Notes: a model not told the origin generated them from the letters alone. Positions 53,317 through 62,081 are shown, counted from the first letter of the stretch. The stretch: DNA of 64,000 nucleotides from Levilactobacillus zymae DSM 19395 (GCF_001434115.1 NZ_AZDW01000032.1:19033-83032), one strand, 5' to 3'. A program made the numbers and translations.

Positions 53317-53688
53317 CTAGTGACGGCTACTGCGGTGCGTGCCGCTGCCGTGATCCTTGACCACGTGGCGCTTGAACTTAGGGCCGGTGGCGTCGGGAAC
53401 AAATTTGAAATGCCGCAGGCGACCGGCGTACGGCTGGCCGCTATAACGAATCTGAATCCAGCCCTGCATTGCGCGAGCCATGCCTTGCGCGGCGGCGACC
53501 AAATCGTCGCGGTGTTCGGCGCGCGCGGCGTCCTGGAGATCACCGGTCAGACGGTCGATCAACTTGCGGTGATAGTCCAGGAGTTCCTGGGTGAATGGGG
53601 CGTTACGGTAACTGTTAAACAGTTTTTGGATTTCGGTCAGGGCGTCCGTCACGTTTGACGGTTGGTAATAACGTTCTTTTTCCGCCAT
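53317..53688 (-). CDS. Hypothetical protein downstream of the ABC exporter
   Basis: This 123-residue soluble, mostly helical, charged protein has no motif I recognise and a His/Arg-rich end. AAAGGAG precedes the ATG, and the gene is only 14 bp after the permease gene, so it is in the same operon. Confidence 0.7.
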   Translation of the reverse strand: MAEKERYYQPSNVTDALTEIQKLFNSYRNAPFTQELLDYHRKLIDRLTGDLQDAARAEHRDDLVAAAQGMARAMQGWIQIRYSGQPYAGRLRHFKFVPDATGPKFKRHVVKDHGSGTHRSSRH

Positions 53689-53702
53689 ATCAAGACTCCT
53701 TT

Positions 53703-54914
53703 CTAATGACGTTGGAAGAGATGTTGCCAGACGCTGTGACTATCGGTCTGCAACATCAGGTGTTGGTATTTGCGGCCGATGTATCCGGCCAGCGCGGCCA
53801 CCGTCAAGAGCGCTAACCCCAGCGAGAGCCATTGTGTGCCCAGACTGACGGTGCCGTTGATGATGCGCATCGGCATGAAGTACGACGACAGAAACGGGAC
53901 GTAGGACATGATTTTGACCGGTAGGGCATCCAGGTTGTTCTGGAAGGGGAAGGTGGCGAAGAAGCCGACCATCCCCAGCATGACCACCGGTTGAGCGGCC
54001 TTGGAGGCGTCCTCGGCCTTGGCGACCACGGCCCCACTGTAGGCGGCGACCAGGGTGAACAGCACCACGCCGACTAAGAGGTACAGCAGGTTGAGGTTCA
54101 AGAGGTTGTGCAGGATCGCCGTGACCAGGGTGTGGTACTGGGTCCACATCGCGTGTAAATGCGGGCGACTCAGCGCCCAACTGTAGATGGCCCAGCCACC
54201 CAGGAGATAAATGGCAATCTGGGTCAGAATTACCAATAAAATCCCGCAAATTTTACCCACGAAGTAACTGACCGCGGTGGTGCTGGAGAAGATGATTTCC
54301 ATGATCTTGGTGCCCTTATCGGAGGCGATTTCCTGGGCGGTGATCGAGGCGTAGGTCACCAGGATGATGTAGATCATGGTGACAATCAGCCAAAACGAAA
54401 TGGTCTTAGCTAGGTTAGCTGTCCCGGTGCTGGCCGCGATGTGCTGGGTCAGCTTGGGCGTACGTTGGAGCAGCCGTTGCTGTTTAGCCGTCAGCTTGGC
54501 TTGTTGATAATTGGTGACCTGCTGGGTCTGGGCCAGGTAGTTTTGGACCTGGGCCTTGAGTCCCTTGCCCAGGGCTTTCGGCCCGTGGTAGTCGGCGCGC
54601 AGTTGGTGGTCGGTCTGGCGCAAAACCAGGTAGCCGGCCAGATGGTTTTGGTGCAAAGCTTTTTTAGCGGCGGTCACCGTGGTGATCTGTTTATCGATAT
54701 TCGAGGGGTTCTCAGCGATAAAGTTTTGCCGGAGCGCCGGCGTCTCGGCGATGACCGCGATGTTTTGGCTGCTGGCGTTACTGCGACTGCTGACGTAGGT
54801 GATGCCCACGGTCAGCCCCAGCATCAGAAACGGGCCTAAGACCATGAAGAAGAAACTCCAGGACTTGACCTGACGCAGGTAGGTCTCGCAGGTGACAATC
54901 CAGGTTTTAAGCAT
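53703..54914 (-). CDS. ABC exporter permease (NatB/ABC-2 type)
   Basis: This 403-residue membrane protein has one N-terminal helix, a large extracellular domain (about 40-165) and five or six C-terminal helices, the ABC-2 plan of NatB/YhaP exporters. EIASDKGTKIMEIIFSS near 193-209 is the characteristic cytoplasmic motif. ATG at 54914 lies inside the last codons of the ATPase gene; the upstream GTG overlaps the ribosome site. Substrate (sodium, peptide or drug) is not readable. Confidence 0.85.
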   Translation of the reverse strand: MLKTWIVTCETYLRQVKSWSFFFMVLGPFLMLGLTVGITYVSSRSNASSQNIAVIAETPALRQNFIAENPSNIDKQITTVTAAKKALHQNHLAGYLVLRQTDHQLRADYHGPKALGKGLKAQVQNYLAQTQQVTNYQQAKLTAKQQRLLQRTPKLTQHIAASTGTANLAKTISFWLIVTMIYIILVTYASITAQEIASDKGTKIMEIIFSSTTAVSYFVGKICGILLVILTQIAIYLLGGWAIYSWALSRPHLHAMWTQYHTLVTAILHNLLNLNLLYLLVGVVLFTLVAAYSGAVVAKAEDASKAAQPVVMLGMVGFFATFPFQNNLDALPVKIMSYVPFLSSYFMPMRIINGTVSLGTQWLSLGLALLTVAALAGYIGRKYQHLMLQTDSHSVWQHLFQRH

Positions 54915-55803
54915 GGTCTTCACCCACCTTCAAGCGGAAAATCTCATCGAGTGTCGGCGGTTGTTGGCTGAACTCCTCGATGTAGTGGCCCTGGGTCAGT
55001 TCTTGGAAAATGGCGGGACCGGCCTGCGCAGTGGTCAGGTGCAGACGGTATTGTCCCGGTTGCCGGACCGTGACGCTGGCCACGCCGGGCAGGGCGGCCA
55101 AGCGGTCGGTCGACCAGTCGGTGGTCACGAACAGCTCGGTCTTGCCGAACTGGTTGCGGACGTCCTGTAAGGTGCCATGGAGGACCACGTTACCGGTGCG
55201 CAGCATCACCAGCTGGTCGCAAAGTTCCGTGACGTTTTCCATGTCGTGACTGGAGAAGATGATGGCCGCGCCGCGTTGTTTGGCGTCGAGGATGGCGCGT
55301 TTCAACAGGTCGGCGTTGACCGGGTCCAGGCCACTAAAGGGTTCGTCGAGGATCAGCAGGTCGGGACGGTGAATCAGGGTGCAGATCAACTGGACCTTCT
55401 GCTGGTTCCCCTTGGACAACGCGCCAATCTTACTCTTGCGCGTGCCCTTGACGGCAAAGCGCGCCAGCCAATCGTCGATTTGAGGGCGAATGTCGCGGGC
55501 CTTTTGCCCCTTCAAGCGGGCCAGGTAGACGATTTGTTGTTCGATGGTCAGCTTGGTCATCAGGCTGCGTTCCTCGGGGAGGTAGCCGATGTGGTTGAAG
55601 TCTTGGGGGGTGAAGGCGTGCCCCTGCCAGGTGATCTGGCCGTCATAGGTGATGAAGTTCAGGATACTGTGAAAGGTGGTCGATTTGCCGGCCCCGTTTT
55701 GCCCAATCAGGCCGAGGATCTGCCCGTTGGCCACGTCGAAACTGACGTCGTTTAGCGCCAGAACGTCGTCGAAGCGTTTACGAATGTGTTGAATACTTAA
55801 CAT
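54907..55803 (-). CDS. ABC exporter ATP-binding protein (NatA type)
   Basis: This 298-residue ATPase has Walker A GLIGQNGAGKSTT (about 32-44), signature LSKGNQQKVQLI (about 129-140) and Walker B LLILDEPFSGLDP (about 149-161), followed by a C-terminal extension typical of ABC-2 exporters (about 215-298). Overlap with the permease gene indicates coupling. Confidence 0.9.
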   Translation of the reverse strand: MLSIQHIRKRFDDVLALNDVSFDVANGQILGLIGQNGAGKSTTFHSILNFITYDGQITWQGHAFTPQDFNHIGYLPEERSLMTKLTIEQQIVYLARLKGQKARDIRPQIDDWLARFAVKGTRKSKIGALSKGNQQKVQLICTLIHRPDLLILDEPFSGLDPVNADLLKRAILDAKQRGAAIIFSSHDMENVTELCDQLVMLRTGNVVLHGTLQDVRNQFGKTELFVTTDWSTDRLAALPGVASVTVRQPGQYRLHLTTAQAGPAIFQELTQGHYIEEFSQQPPTLDEIFRLKVGEDHA

Positions 55804-55920
55804 GGCGGAACTCCCTTGATTTAGAAGTTGAACGCGGCGAACACGCGCCGCCGTTCAGTGAGGGGAAGCCGGGCAAGACGCCGCGACTCGTAGTCCTATT
55901 ATACGTGAGTTGGGGAACAG

Positions 55921-55957
55921 AAAAAAGCCGTTAGCCAGCAAGGTTTGGCTAACGACT
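55921..55957 (-). terminator. Terminator after the purine permease gene
   Basis: CGTTAGCCA pairs with TGGCTAACG, with a T run on the minus strand. Confidence 0.88.
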
Positions 55958-55971
55958 TCCGTAAGTGATGG

Positions 55972-57360
55972 TTAGTGTTTAGGTTGGGCGTCGCTATTGA
56001 CCTGCGCTTGGGCGGGGTGTGGCAGACGACTCGGCCGCATGTTGAAGATGACGTTTAAGATGACCGCGGAGAAACTCCCGATGACTACCCCGTTGTTGAC
56101 GATGATCTGAATGGCTTGGGGCAGGTCTTGGAAGATTTGGGGATAGACGGTTACGCCCAACCCCAAGCCGATGGAAATCGCGGAGACCAGCAGGTTGTTG
56201 TTATCCTTGAAGTCCACCTGTTGGAGCATCCGGATCCCCTGGACCCCGACCATGCCGAACATCACGATCATGGCACCACCCAAGACGGGGGCGGGGATGA
56301 CCGTGGCCAACGCGCCGACTTTGGGCAACAGGCCTAAAAGTAGCAGGAAGGCCGCCGAGAAGTAGATGGGCTTGCGGGTCTTAACGCCGGAAAGTTGGAC
56401 GACCCCGACGTTTTCGGAGAAGGTCGAATACGGGAAGGTGTTGAACAGGCCCCCCAAGATCACGGCAACCCCTTCGGCGCGGTAACCGCGCTTGAGGTCG
56501 GCCTCTTCAATCTTGCGACCGGTGATTTCGCCTAAAGCGAAGAACACCCCGGTGGACTCGACCATGGTGGTCAGCGAGACCAGAATCATGGTCAGAATCG
56601 ATGACCATTCGAACTTGGGCGTCCCGAAGTAGAAGAATTGGGGCAGGTGGAACCAACTGGCCTGACCCACGGGGCTTAAGGAGACCATGCCCAGCCAACT
56701 CGCCACGACGGTTCCCAGTAAAATGCCTAACAGGATGGATAAGGACTTAAGAAAGCCCTTCGCGAAGGCGTTCAGACCTAAGATCACGGCGATGGTGAAG
56801 AACCCCACGGCTAAGAATTTCAAGTCGCCGAAGTTCTTTGCGGTCACGTCGCCACCCCCGAGGTCTTGGAAACCCACGGGAATCAGGGTGAAGCCGATAA
56901 TGGTGATCAACGACCCGGTCACCACGGGCGGGAAGAGGTGCTTGATCTTCGAGAACCACCCGGCGCTCAGGAACACGAAGATTCCAGCCCCGATGATGGC
57001 CCCGTACATGGTCCCGATGCCGTAGCTTTTCCCGATGGCGGTCAGAGGCGTCACGGCTTGAACCGCACACCCCAGGACCACAGGGAGCGCAATCCCGGTC
57101 AACCGGGTGCGCTTGAGTTGTAGGAGAGTGGCAATCCCACACATGAAGATGTCCGCGCTGATCAGGTAAGCCATCTGAATAGCGTTGAAGTGTAACGCAC
57201 CCCCGATGAGCAGGGGAACCAGGACGTCACCGGAATACATAGCTAATAAGTGCTGAAACCCGAGAATGGCGGCTTGCCACGTGGACAAAGATTGACCTTT
57301 GTTCGGGTTTTGAGACGAATGGGGTGTTCGTGCTGGTGTTGCGGACTTTGCGGATTGCAA
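55972..57360 (-). CDS. pbuX: NCS2 nucleobase permease, purine (xanthine) type
   Basis: This 462-residue permease of the NCS2 (UraA/UapA) family has 14 membrane spans: QHLLAMYSGDVLVPLLIGG near 34-52, GLNAF (about 199-203), and the family motif region TMVESTGVFFALGEITGRK near 264-282. A guanine-type purine riboswitch upstream points to xanthine or guanine as substrate rather than uracil. The start is TTG with AAGGAGG at good spacing. Confidence 0.9.
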   Translation of the reverse strand: MQSAKSATPARTPHSSQNPNKGQSLSTWQAAILGFQHLLAMYSGDVLVPLLIGGALHFNAIQMAYLISADIFMCGIATLLQLKRTRLTGIALPVVLGCAVQAVTPLTAIGKSYGIGTMYGAIIGAGIFVFLSAGWFSKIKHLFPPVVTGSLITIIGFTLIPVGFQDLGGGDVTAKNFGDLKFLAVGFFTIAVILGLNAFAKGFLKSLSILLGILLGTVVASWLGMVSLSPVGQASWFHLPQFFYFGTPKFEWSSILTMILVSLTTMVESTGVFFALGEITGRKIEEADLKRGYRAEGVAVILGGLFNTFPYSTFSENVGVVQLSGVKTRKPIYFSAAFLLLLGLLPKVGALATVIPAPVLGGAMIVMFGMVGVQGIRMLQQVDFKDNNNLLVSAISIGLGLGVTVYPQIFQDLPQAIQIIVNNGVVIGSFSAVILNVIFNMRPSRLPHPAQAQVNSDAQPKH

Positions 57361-57419
57361 AAAAGCTTCCTCCTTACGGTAATTGTCTACTGATCAGGCG
57401 GGGGCTTTAATGAAAACAA

Positions 57420-57449
57420 AAAAGACCCTCTTTGCAAAAAGAGCGTCTT
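57420..57449 (-). terminator. Riboswitch-controlled terminator ahead of pbuX
   Basis: On the minus strand GACGCTCTTT pairs with AAAGAGGGTC, followed by six T. It lies between the aptamer and the permease start. A second hairpin (57453-57491, GCCGATGA/TCATCGGC) separates it from the aptamer. Confidence 0.85.
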
Positions 57450-57503
57450 GAAAACTCTGCCGATGAACTCTTTTCATCGGCAAAAAGAGTTCGGGGGCCT
57501 CAA

Positions 57504-57574
57504 TTTGCTTATAGTCTAGAATTTACGGTTCTAGGTAGAAACTCGCCAACCTTATCATGGCATTATATAGGCAA
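57504..57574 (-). promoter_or_regulatory. Purine (guanine-type) riboswitch aptamer
   Basis: Read on the minus strand it aligns closely with the B. subtilis xpt aptamer: TATATAAT in J1/2, GAGTTTCTACC in the P2-P3 joining region, CCGTAAAT loop, and GACTATAAG closing P1. The residue that reads the ligand (position 74 of xpt) is C, indicating guanine/hypoxanthine rather than adenine. TATAAT (57585-57580) is the likely -10. Ligand binding should cause termination. Confidence 0.93.
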
Positions 57575-57642
57575 TTACGATTATAGTTTGTTTGGAATAC
57601 TGCTTACTTTAGCACGAAAAAATGAAAAACACAACGGCATTT

Positions 57643-57801
57643 TCACTTTTTTATCTTCCGCCAGAGGGCACGAAAACTGTCGCCGAACCACTTTAAGAGG
57701 GGCCCCCAGTCGGCCAGGCCCCCGGAAGAACTGTATTTCTTAGGGTGAACAACGGGACCAGGACGATAATAATCATTCGACTTTTTTGGATCTTGAGCCA
57801 T
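57643..57801 (-). CDS. 52-residue protein, unknown function
   Basis: This short frame starts MAQDPKKSNDYYRPGP and ends ALWRKIKK. GGGAG lies 9 bp before the ATG. The composition (N-terminal polar, Trp-rich basic C-terminus) is not random-looking, and the frame spans nearly the whole gap between the riboswitch promoter and asparaginase. It lies upstream of the riboswitch on the same strand. Family not recognised. Confidence 0.6.
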   Translation of the reverse strand: MAQDPKKSNDYYRPGPVVHPKKYSSSGGLADWGPLLKWFGDSFRALWRKIKK

Positions 57802-57891
57802 CGGTGTCAACTCCCTTCACGTCTATCCTTAAATTTTAACGCAAATGGGGTACAATATGGGTACTCATTTAAGCGAGAAGGGAAGAATATC

Positions 57892-58866
57892 ATGAAAAAG
57901 ATTTTAGCCATTCACACCGGGGGCACAATTTCGATGTCGCAAAACGACCAGGGGGAAATCGTGCCTAACGCCCAGAATCCCATCGCCCAACAGGCCACTA
58001 TTCTGGACGGGAAGGTGCAACTGATCACCGACGAACTCTTCAACCTGCCGTCGCCCCACGTGACGCCGGTCCAGATGCTAGCCATCAAGCAGCGCATCGT
58101 GCGGGCCATTGCGGCGGGCATCGACGGCGTGGTGATCACTCACGGAACCGACACCCTAGAAGAAACGGCCTATTTTTTGGACCTGACGTTACCGGACACC
58201 ATCCCGGTGGTGGTGACCGGCGCCATGCGGTCGTCCAACGAAGTGGGGTCCGACGGCCTACATAACTTCCAGTCGGCCATCCAGGTCGCGGCGGCGGACG
58301 TGTCGCGGGGCAAGGGCGTCATGGTGGTTATGAACGACGAAATCCACACGGCGCGCTACGTGACCAAGACCCACACCACCAACGTAGCCACGTTTCGGAC
58401 GCCGACCTTTGGCCCGATTGGCTTGGTGGTCAAGGATCACCCGACCTACTTCCAGCAACTGATTCGCCAAGAGTTCTGCGACATTGACCACGTGGTCGAC
58501 CACGTGTATCTGCTTAAGGCCTTTGCGGGGATGGACGGGACGTTCTTCGACGCGTTAAACAACGATCAAACGGCCGGCCTAGTCATCGAAGGCCTGGGGG
58601 CGGGGAACTTACCCCCGCAAACGTTACCGGCCGTCCAACGCCTCTTAGACCGGCAGATTCCCATCGTGTTGGTCTCACGGTGCTACAACGGGGTCGCCGA
58701 AGACATCTACGACTATCAAGGCGGTGGCATCGAATTACGCAAGATGGGGTTGATGCTGTGCCAAGGCCTGAACGGGCAAAAGGCCCGGATCAAGTTACTG
58801 GTCGGGCTAAGCGCCGGACTACCCAACGATGCCTTACGGGAATTCTTGAAGACGGCGGTTTCTTAA
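57892..58866 (+). CDS. Asparaginase (type I-like)
   Basis: This 324-residue enzyme hydrolyses asparagine to aspartate and ammonia. The catalytic threonines are in HTGGTISM near 8-15 and THGTDTLEETAYF near 83-95, with KAFAGMDG near 206-213. No signal peptide, so cytosolic. ATG at 57892 follows GAAGGGA; a longer in-frame upstream extension (to 57745) lacks a ribosome site and homology. The -10 TACAAT is at 57851-57856. Confidence 0.93.
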   Translation: MKKILAIHTGGTISMSQNDQGEIVPNAQNPIAQQATILDGKVQLITDELFNLPSPHVTPVQMLAIKQRIVRAIAAGIDGVVITHGTDTLEETAYFLDLTLPDTIPVVVTGAMRSSNEVGSDGLHNFQSAIQVAAADVSRGKGVMVVMNDEIHTARYVTKTHTTNVATFRTPTFGPIGLVVKDHPTYFQQLIRQEFCDIDHVVDHVYLLKAFAGMDGTFFDALNNDQTAGLVIEGLGAGNLPPQTLPAVQRLLDRQIPIVLVSRCYNGVAEDIYDYQGGGIELRKMGLMLCQGLNGQKARIKLLVGLSAGLPNDALREFLKTAVS

Positions 58867-58953
58867 CCGGGTCGGCGTGGCCCTTGGCGAGCTATTTAGG
58901 ACCATATATGGTAGAATTTTTAAAATGGTAAAAATATAGAAGGGGGCCGTTCA

Positions 58954-60117
58954 ATGAATTCCATTGTTGATGATTTAAACCGGGCACTCGCCCAACGGCT
59001 CTTGGTCAACGTGTACCAAACCAACCAGGACGTCGTGTACACGGGATACGTGACCACGGTCGGGAAAACCGGCATGATTTTAGCGACCTACGACGATTAC
59101 GGGCTGTCCGACGGGGCGGTATTTTTAGCCCTAGACGTGATCGACGAGGTCGAATTCTCCAGCAACGACCTGGATAACATGGCCTTTCGGATGCAGACCG
59201 CTCAAGAGGAACGGTTCGTGCAGGCCGGGGGCTTGACCATGCGGTTCGACGGTCAACGCGACCTACGCCGCCAGATCCTCAGCCACGCCTGGGTGGACCA
59301 CCTGGTCGTGATGCTGGTCTTGGCTAACGACCAACGCTTCTACGAGGGCCTGGTGACCCACGTGGGGAGCGAGACCGTGACCGTGCAGATCTTAAATAAA
59401 TTTGATTATACGGACCAACCGCGACGGGAACTGAATCCCGATGACATCGAAGTCATCGAGTTTCAGGGTCAAGAATTGTCCTTACAGAGTTTAGCGGCGC
59501 CGCGCTTACAGCAACTCACGCACGTGGACCCCGAGGTCATCACGGCGGCAGACCAGATGCGCGAAACACTTGCTCGCCTGGTCGACCAGGATGCCTTGGT
59601 GGCTTTGGTTCCCGAACACGACCGCGAACTGTTCTTCGTGGGGCGGGTCAATACCTTGACGCGTAACGCCGTGATTCTCAGTCTGGTGGACATGACCGGG
59701 CAGTTCGGCGGGTACACGGTGATGCGGCTCAGCGAGTTGCACGCGGTCCTGTTGCAGTCCGATTATCTCCAAACCATGCGCTTATTTACGTTATTAAACC
59801 GGGCCAACCGGCACCAAATCCAGCCGGTCCTAAACGACGAACGGCTCTTTGACGCCACGGTCGATCAATTTAGCGCCCGGCTGACCCAGGCCGCGGCGTT
59901 TCACACCGTGATTCGCTTGAAGTTACACGACGGCAACAGCCTGCTGGGTTATCCCAGTCAGGTGGGCGCCAAACGCTTTATTTTCCACCAAGTCGACGAG
60001 GGGCAACTCGACCAAGTCGGCAAGATCTATCAGGTCGCAGACGTTGACGAACTGGCCTTTGGCTACCTCGACGCCTATTTGACCGAACGTCAGTTGAAGG
60101 TTGAGGGGGATTTATAA
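58954..60117 (+). CDS. Protein with four SH3/Sm-like barrel repeats, unknown function
   Basis: This 387-residue protein is built from four related units (about 15-77, 112-175, 212-275, 318-380). Each has a xYxGxVxxVG-like strand, a hydrophobic strand, a [DE]-x-G turn and then xxLxDIDEVxF...YLxxM. For example VYTGYVTTVGKT, FYEGLVTHVGSE, FFVGRVNTLTRN and LLGYPSQVGAK. These look like Sm/SH3-type beta barrels separated by helices. AAGGGGG precedes the ATG. First gene of an operon with the three that follow. Confidence 0.75.
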   Translation: MNSIVDDLNRALAQRLLVNVYQTNQDVVYTGYVTTVGKTGMILATYDDYGLSDGAVFLALDVIDEVEFSSNDLDNMAFRMQTAQEERFVQAGGLTMRFDGQRDLRRQILSHAWVDHLVVMLVLANDQRFYEGLVTHVGSETVTVQILNKFDYTDQPRRELNPDDIEVIEFQGQELSLQSLAAPRLQQLTHVDPEVITAADQMRETLARLVDQDALVALVPEHDRELFFVGRVNTLTRNAVILSLVDMTGQFGGYTVMRLSELHAVLLQSDYLQTMRLFTLLNRANRHQIQPVLNDERLFDATVDQFSARLTQAAAFHTVIRLKLHDGNSLLGYPSQVGAKRFIFHQVDEGQLDQVGKIYQVADVDELAFGYLDAYLTERQLKVEGDL

Positions 60118-60135
60118 CCTAAAGGGGTGACGGAG

Positions 60136-60498
60136 ATGCACTGGAAGACCTGGCCGCGTTGGTTGCGGGATACCTGTTCCGTGGTCGGCGCCATGTCGCT
60201 ACTGTTGATTGGGTACGATCTGTTTGTCGCGACCAAGGTGGTGTGGTGGCAGGTGCCGCTGCAGATCCTGGTGGCGTTTATTGCCGTGGGCCTGTGGAGC
60301 TTCTATAGCTACCGTAGTCAGGCCAAACGGCGGGCGGCCGAGCACCAAAAGGCCTTAGCCGCACAACAACGGGCGGAACGGTTGGCCGAGCAACGACAAG
60401 CCGCTGCTCAGCAGGCCGCCGAGACACAGCGGCGCAACCGCCAGCGTAACCAGCATCAGCAGCAACGTTCACCGGAAAGGGACCAACATGACAGCTAA
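60136..60498 (+). CDS. Membrane protein with Gln/Arg-rich cytoplasmic coiled coil
   Basis: This 120-residue protein has two membrane helices (about 15-32 and 40-58) and then a Gln/Arg/Ala-rich helical tail (AEHQKALAAQQRAERLAEQ). ATG at 60136 follows AAGGGGTG; the in-frame GTG at 60127 lies in that site. Its end overlaps the next gene by 11 bp. Confidence 0.7.
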   Translation: MHWKTWPRWLRDTCSVVGAMSLLLIGYDLFVATKVVWWQVPLQILVAFIAVGLWSFYSYRSQAKRRAAEHQKALAAQQRAERLAEQRQAAAQQAAETQRRNRQRNQHQQQRSPERDQHDS

Positions 60499-60742
60499 CT
60501 TACGATTTTGTCCGCACTGTGGCGCGCCCGTGACGGCGCAAGACCAGACGTGTCCGCAGTGTCATACGGATTTACGGCCGTTTCGCGCGACCGCCACGGC
60601 GCCGGCAACTTCCCAGAAGTTGAACCTGAACGCCTTGTACGCGAACCCGTATAAAGAAGGCATGAAACGACTCAAGCAACGGGATGGGGCGCCTACAGCG
60701 AAGAAAACGCATCACTGGTGGTGGCCCTGGTCAAAGGAGTGA
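60488..60742 (+). CDS. Zinc-ribbon protein
   Basis: This 84-residue protein begins with a zinc ribbon (FCPHCG at about 7-12 and CPQC at about 22-25), then a linker and a short segment [14 protein letters not shown], ending in a Trp-rich [13 protein letters not shown] that may sit at the membrane. It overlaps the preceding membrane-protein gene and lies 4 bp from the macrodomain gene. Confidence 0.8.
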   Translation: MTANLRFCPHCGAPVTAQDQTCPQCHTDLRPFRATATAPATSQKLNLNALYANPYKEGMKRLKQRDGAPTAKKTHHWWWPWSKE

Positions 60743-60746
60743 CGAC

Positions 60747-61274
60747 ATGGCGCAGTTTAAGGTGATTCAAGGCGATATTACGCACAGCCACGTGGACGCC
60801 ATTGTTAACGCGGCCAACACCACCCTGTTAGGGGGCGGTGGGGTCGACGGGGCGATCCATCGCGCGGCGGGACCGGAACTTTTTGCGGCCTGCGTGCCCT
60901 TAAACGGGTGTGCGACTGGCGAAGCCAAGATCACGCCGGGGTTTCGGCTACCGGCCCAGTGGGTGATCCATACACCGGGTCCGGTCTGGCACGGGGGGAC
61001 GCGCGGGGAGGCCCAATTGTTGGCCAACTCGTACCGGCACAGCCTGGACCTGGCCGCGCAACGGGGCTGTCACAGCGTGGACTTCCCGTCGATCAGTACG
61101 GGGGTCTATGGCTACCCGTTAGACGCGGCGGCGCAGGTGGCGACCCGGACGATTGCGACCTGGTTGACCGCCCACCCGGACGTGACGGTGCGCCTGGTGG
61201 CCTTTGACGATCGCACGGCGCAGGCCTATCAACGGGCTTGGGCCACACAAACCGCCCCGAATGATGAAAATTAA
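60747..61274 (+). CDS. Macrodomain protein (O-acetyl-ADP-ribose deacetylase type)
   Basis: This 175-residue protein is a single macrodomain. [21 protein letters not shown] near 17-37 has the Asn-Asn and Gly-rich ADP-ribose loop, GPVWHGG near 79-85, and [12 protein letters not shown] near 114-125 is the second loop. The family binds or hydrolyses ADP-ribose derivatives. ATG at 60747 follows AAAGGAG. Last gene of the operon. Confidence 0.92.
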   Translation: MAQFKVIQGDITHSHVDAIVNAANTTLLGGGGVDGAIHRAAGPELFAACVPLNGCATGEAKITPGFRLPAQWVIHTPGPVWHGGTRGEAQLLANSYRHSLDLAAQRGCHSVDFPSISTGVYGYPLDAAAQVATRTIATWLTAHPDVTVRLVAFDDRTAQAYQRAWATQTAPNDEN

Positions 61275-61275
61275 A

Positions 61276-61322
61276 CTAAAAAAACGAGCCCGGTGAAGGT
61301 AACTTCATCCGGACTCGTTTCT
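61276..61322. terminator. Bidirectional terminator after the macrodomain operon
   Basis: AAACGAGCCCGG pairs with CCGGACTCGTTT with an inner GAAG/CTTC pair. Confidence 0.88.
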
Positions 61323-61333
61323 GTTATGGCGTC

Positions 61334-61528
61334 TTAGTGGGGTTTCTTGGCGATTAAACTTTGAAGCGCGCTTTGTTCGTCACTATTGGGTTGCAGTTCA
61401 CCGGTTTTGATGGCGTGAAATTTCTCGACCGTCAGGCGGGAACCATAGGCCATCTCGCCGTCGGTTTTATCGTATTTCTTTTGGTAGGCGATGATTGCTT
61501 CAGCCAGACTACTTAATTCTTGACTCAT
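61334..61528 (-). CDS. Small helical protein (LBP_cg2779-like)
   Basis: This 64-residue soluble protein has a pattern AIIAYQKKYDKTDGEMA...LTVEKFHAIKTGE that looks like a short helix-turn-helix of the Cro type. I associate it with a small lactobacillus family called LBP_cg2779, but this is from memory. GGAGGG precedes the ATG. Possibly a DNA-binding regulator. Confidence 0.65.
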   Translation of the reverse strand: MSQELSSLAEAIIAYQKKYDKTDGEMAYGSRLTVEKFHAIKTGELQPNSDEQSALQSLIAKKPH

Positions 61529-61819
61529 TCATAATCCCTCCAAATGATAATCCTACTTGCTGCTCACCCTTCATTATACTAAAGTTTGGTAAAAGGGGCG
61601 CAATAAGTCCTTCCAAACGGTAAAAGTTTTGATTTTGACTTGATGATTGCGGTAAAATTGCGTAAACTAAAAAACAATATGACAATTCCCCGTTAACGCG
61701 CAGTCTTAAAACTGTTAGCGAATTTTCGATGTTCTGTCACGGTTTTGTGATGTTCGGCGGTTAAGCTAGGCTCTAGTTTTTAATTTCCGACCCGACACAA
61801 GACTTAATGAGGTGGCAAC
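61529..61819. other. Intergenic region between divergent small genes
   Basis: It contains a TATAAT (61578-61573, minus) for the LBP-like gene. The rest is AT-rich, with no gene or clear structure that I can support. Confidence 0.45.
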
Positions 61820-61993
61820 ATGAATTTACAACGGGTAATTACCGGCCTGGGAATCGCCATTGTGATGCTGGCCGTTGTCAGCGGTCTGTCATGGTTTATG
61901 ATGGGCAAGGGCTTCACCCCACAATCGCAAATACATTCCCGGCCCAACCACCCGCCGTACGCGCGGGTCACGCCGCAGTCACCTGCGGACTAA
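61820..61993 (+). CDS. 57-residue single-pass membrane protein
   Basis: This short frame, MNLQRVITGLG..., has one strong hydrophobic helix (about 7-28) and a Pro/Arg-rich outside or inside tail. GAGGTGG lies 4-5 bp before the ATG. A competing frame starting at 61807 has no membrane logic and is rejected. Function unknown. Confidence 0.6.
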   Translation: MNLQRVITGLGIAIVMLAVVSGLSWFMMGKGFTPQSQIHSRPNHPPYARVTPQSPAD

Positions 61994-62033
61994 TCTGGAA
62001 CCGGGACACCGGTAGGGTTTTCTTTAAATATCG

Positions 62034-62050
62034 GTAATCATAATGATTAC
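62034..62050. promoter_or_regulatory. Perfect 8-1-8 palindrome
   Basis: GTAATCATAATGATTAC is a perfect inverted repeat around one base, with the size and spacing of Fur-family (7-1-7) operators. It lies 41 bp downstream of the small membrane protein and 33 bp before a plus-strand terminator hairpin. Confidence 0.4.
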
Positions 62051-62081
62051 ATGACTACAGTCTTTTGTAGTTTATCAAGCA

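Noticed and set aside
57745-57891. N-terminal extension of asparaginase
   Set aside because: It has no homology to the family, contains the likely promoter and overlaps the small gene on the other strand; ATG at 57892 has a proper ribosome site.
61807-62037. 76-residue frame overlapping the 57-residue membrane protein
   Set aside because: It is a different frame without ribosome site; the shorter frame has a clear membrane helix and GAGGTGG site.
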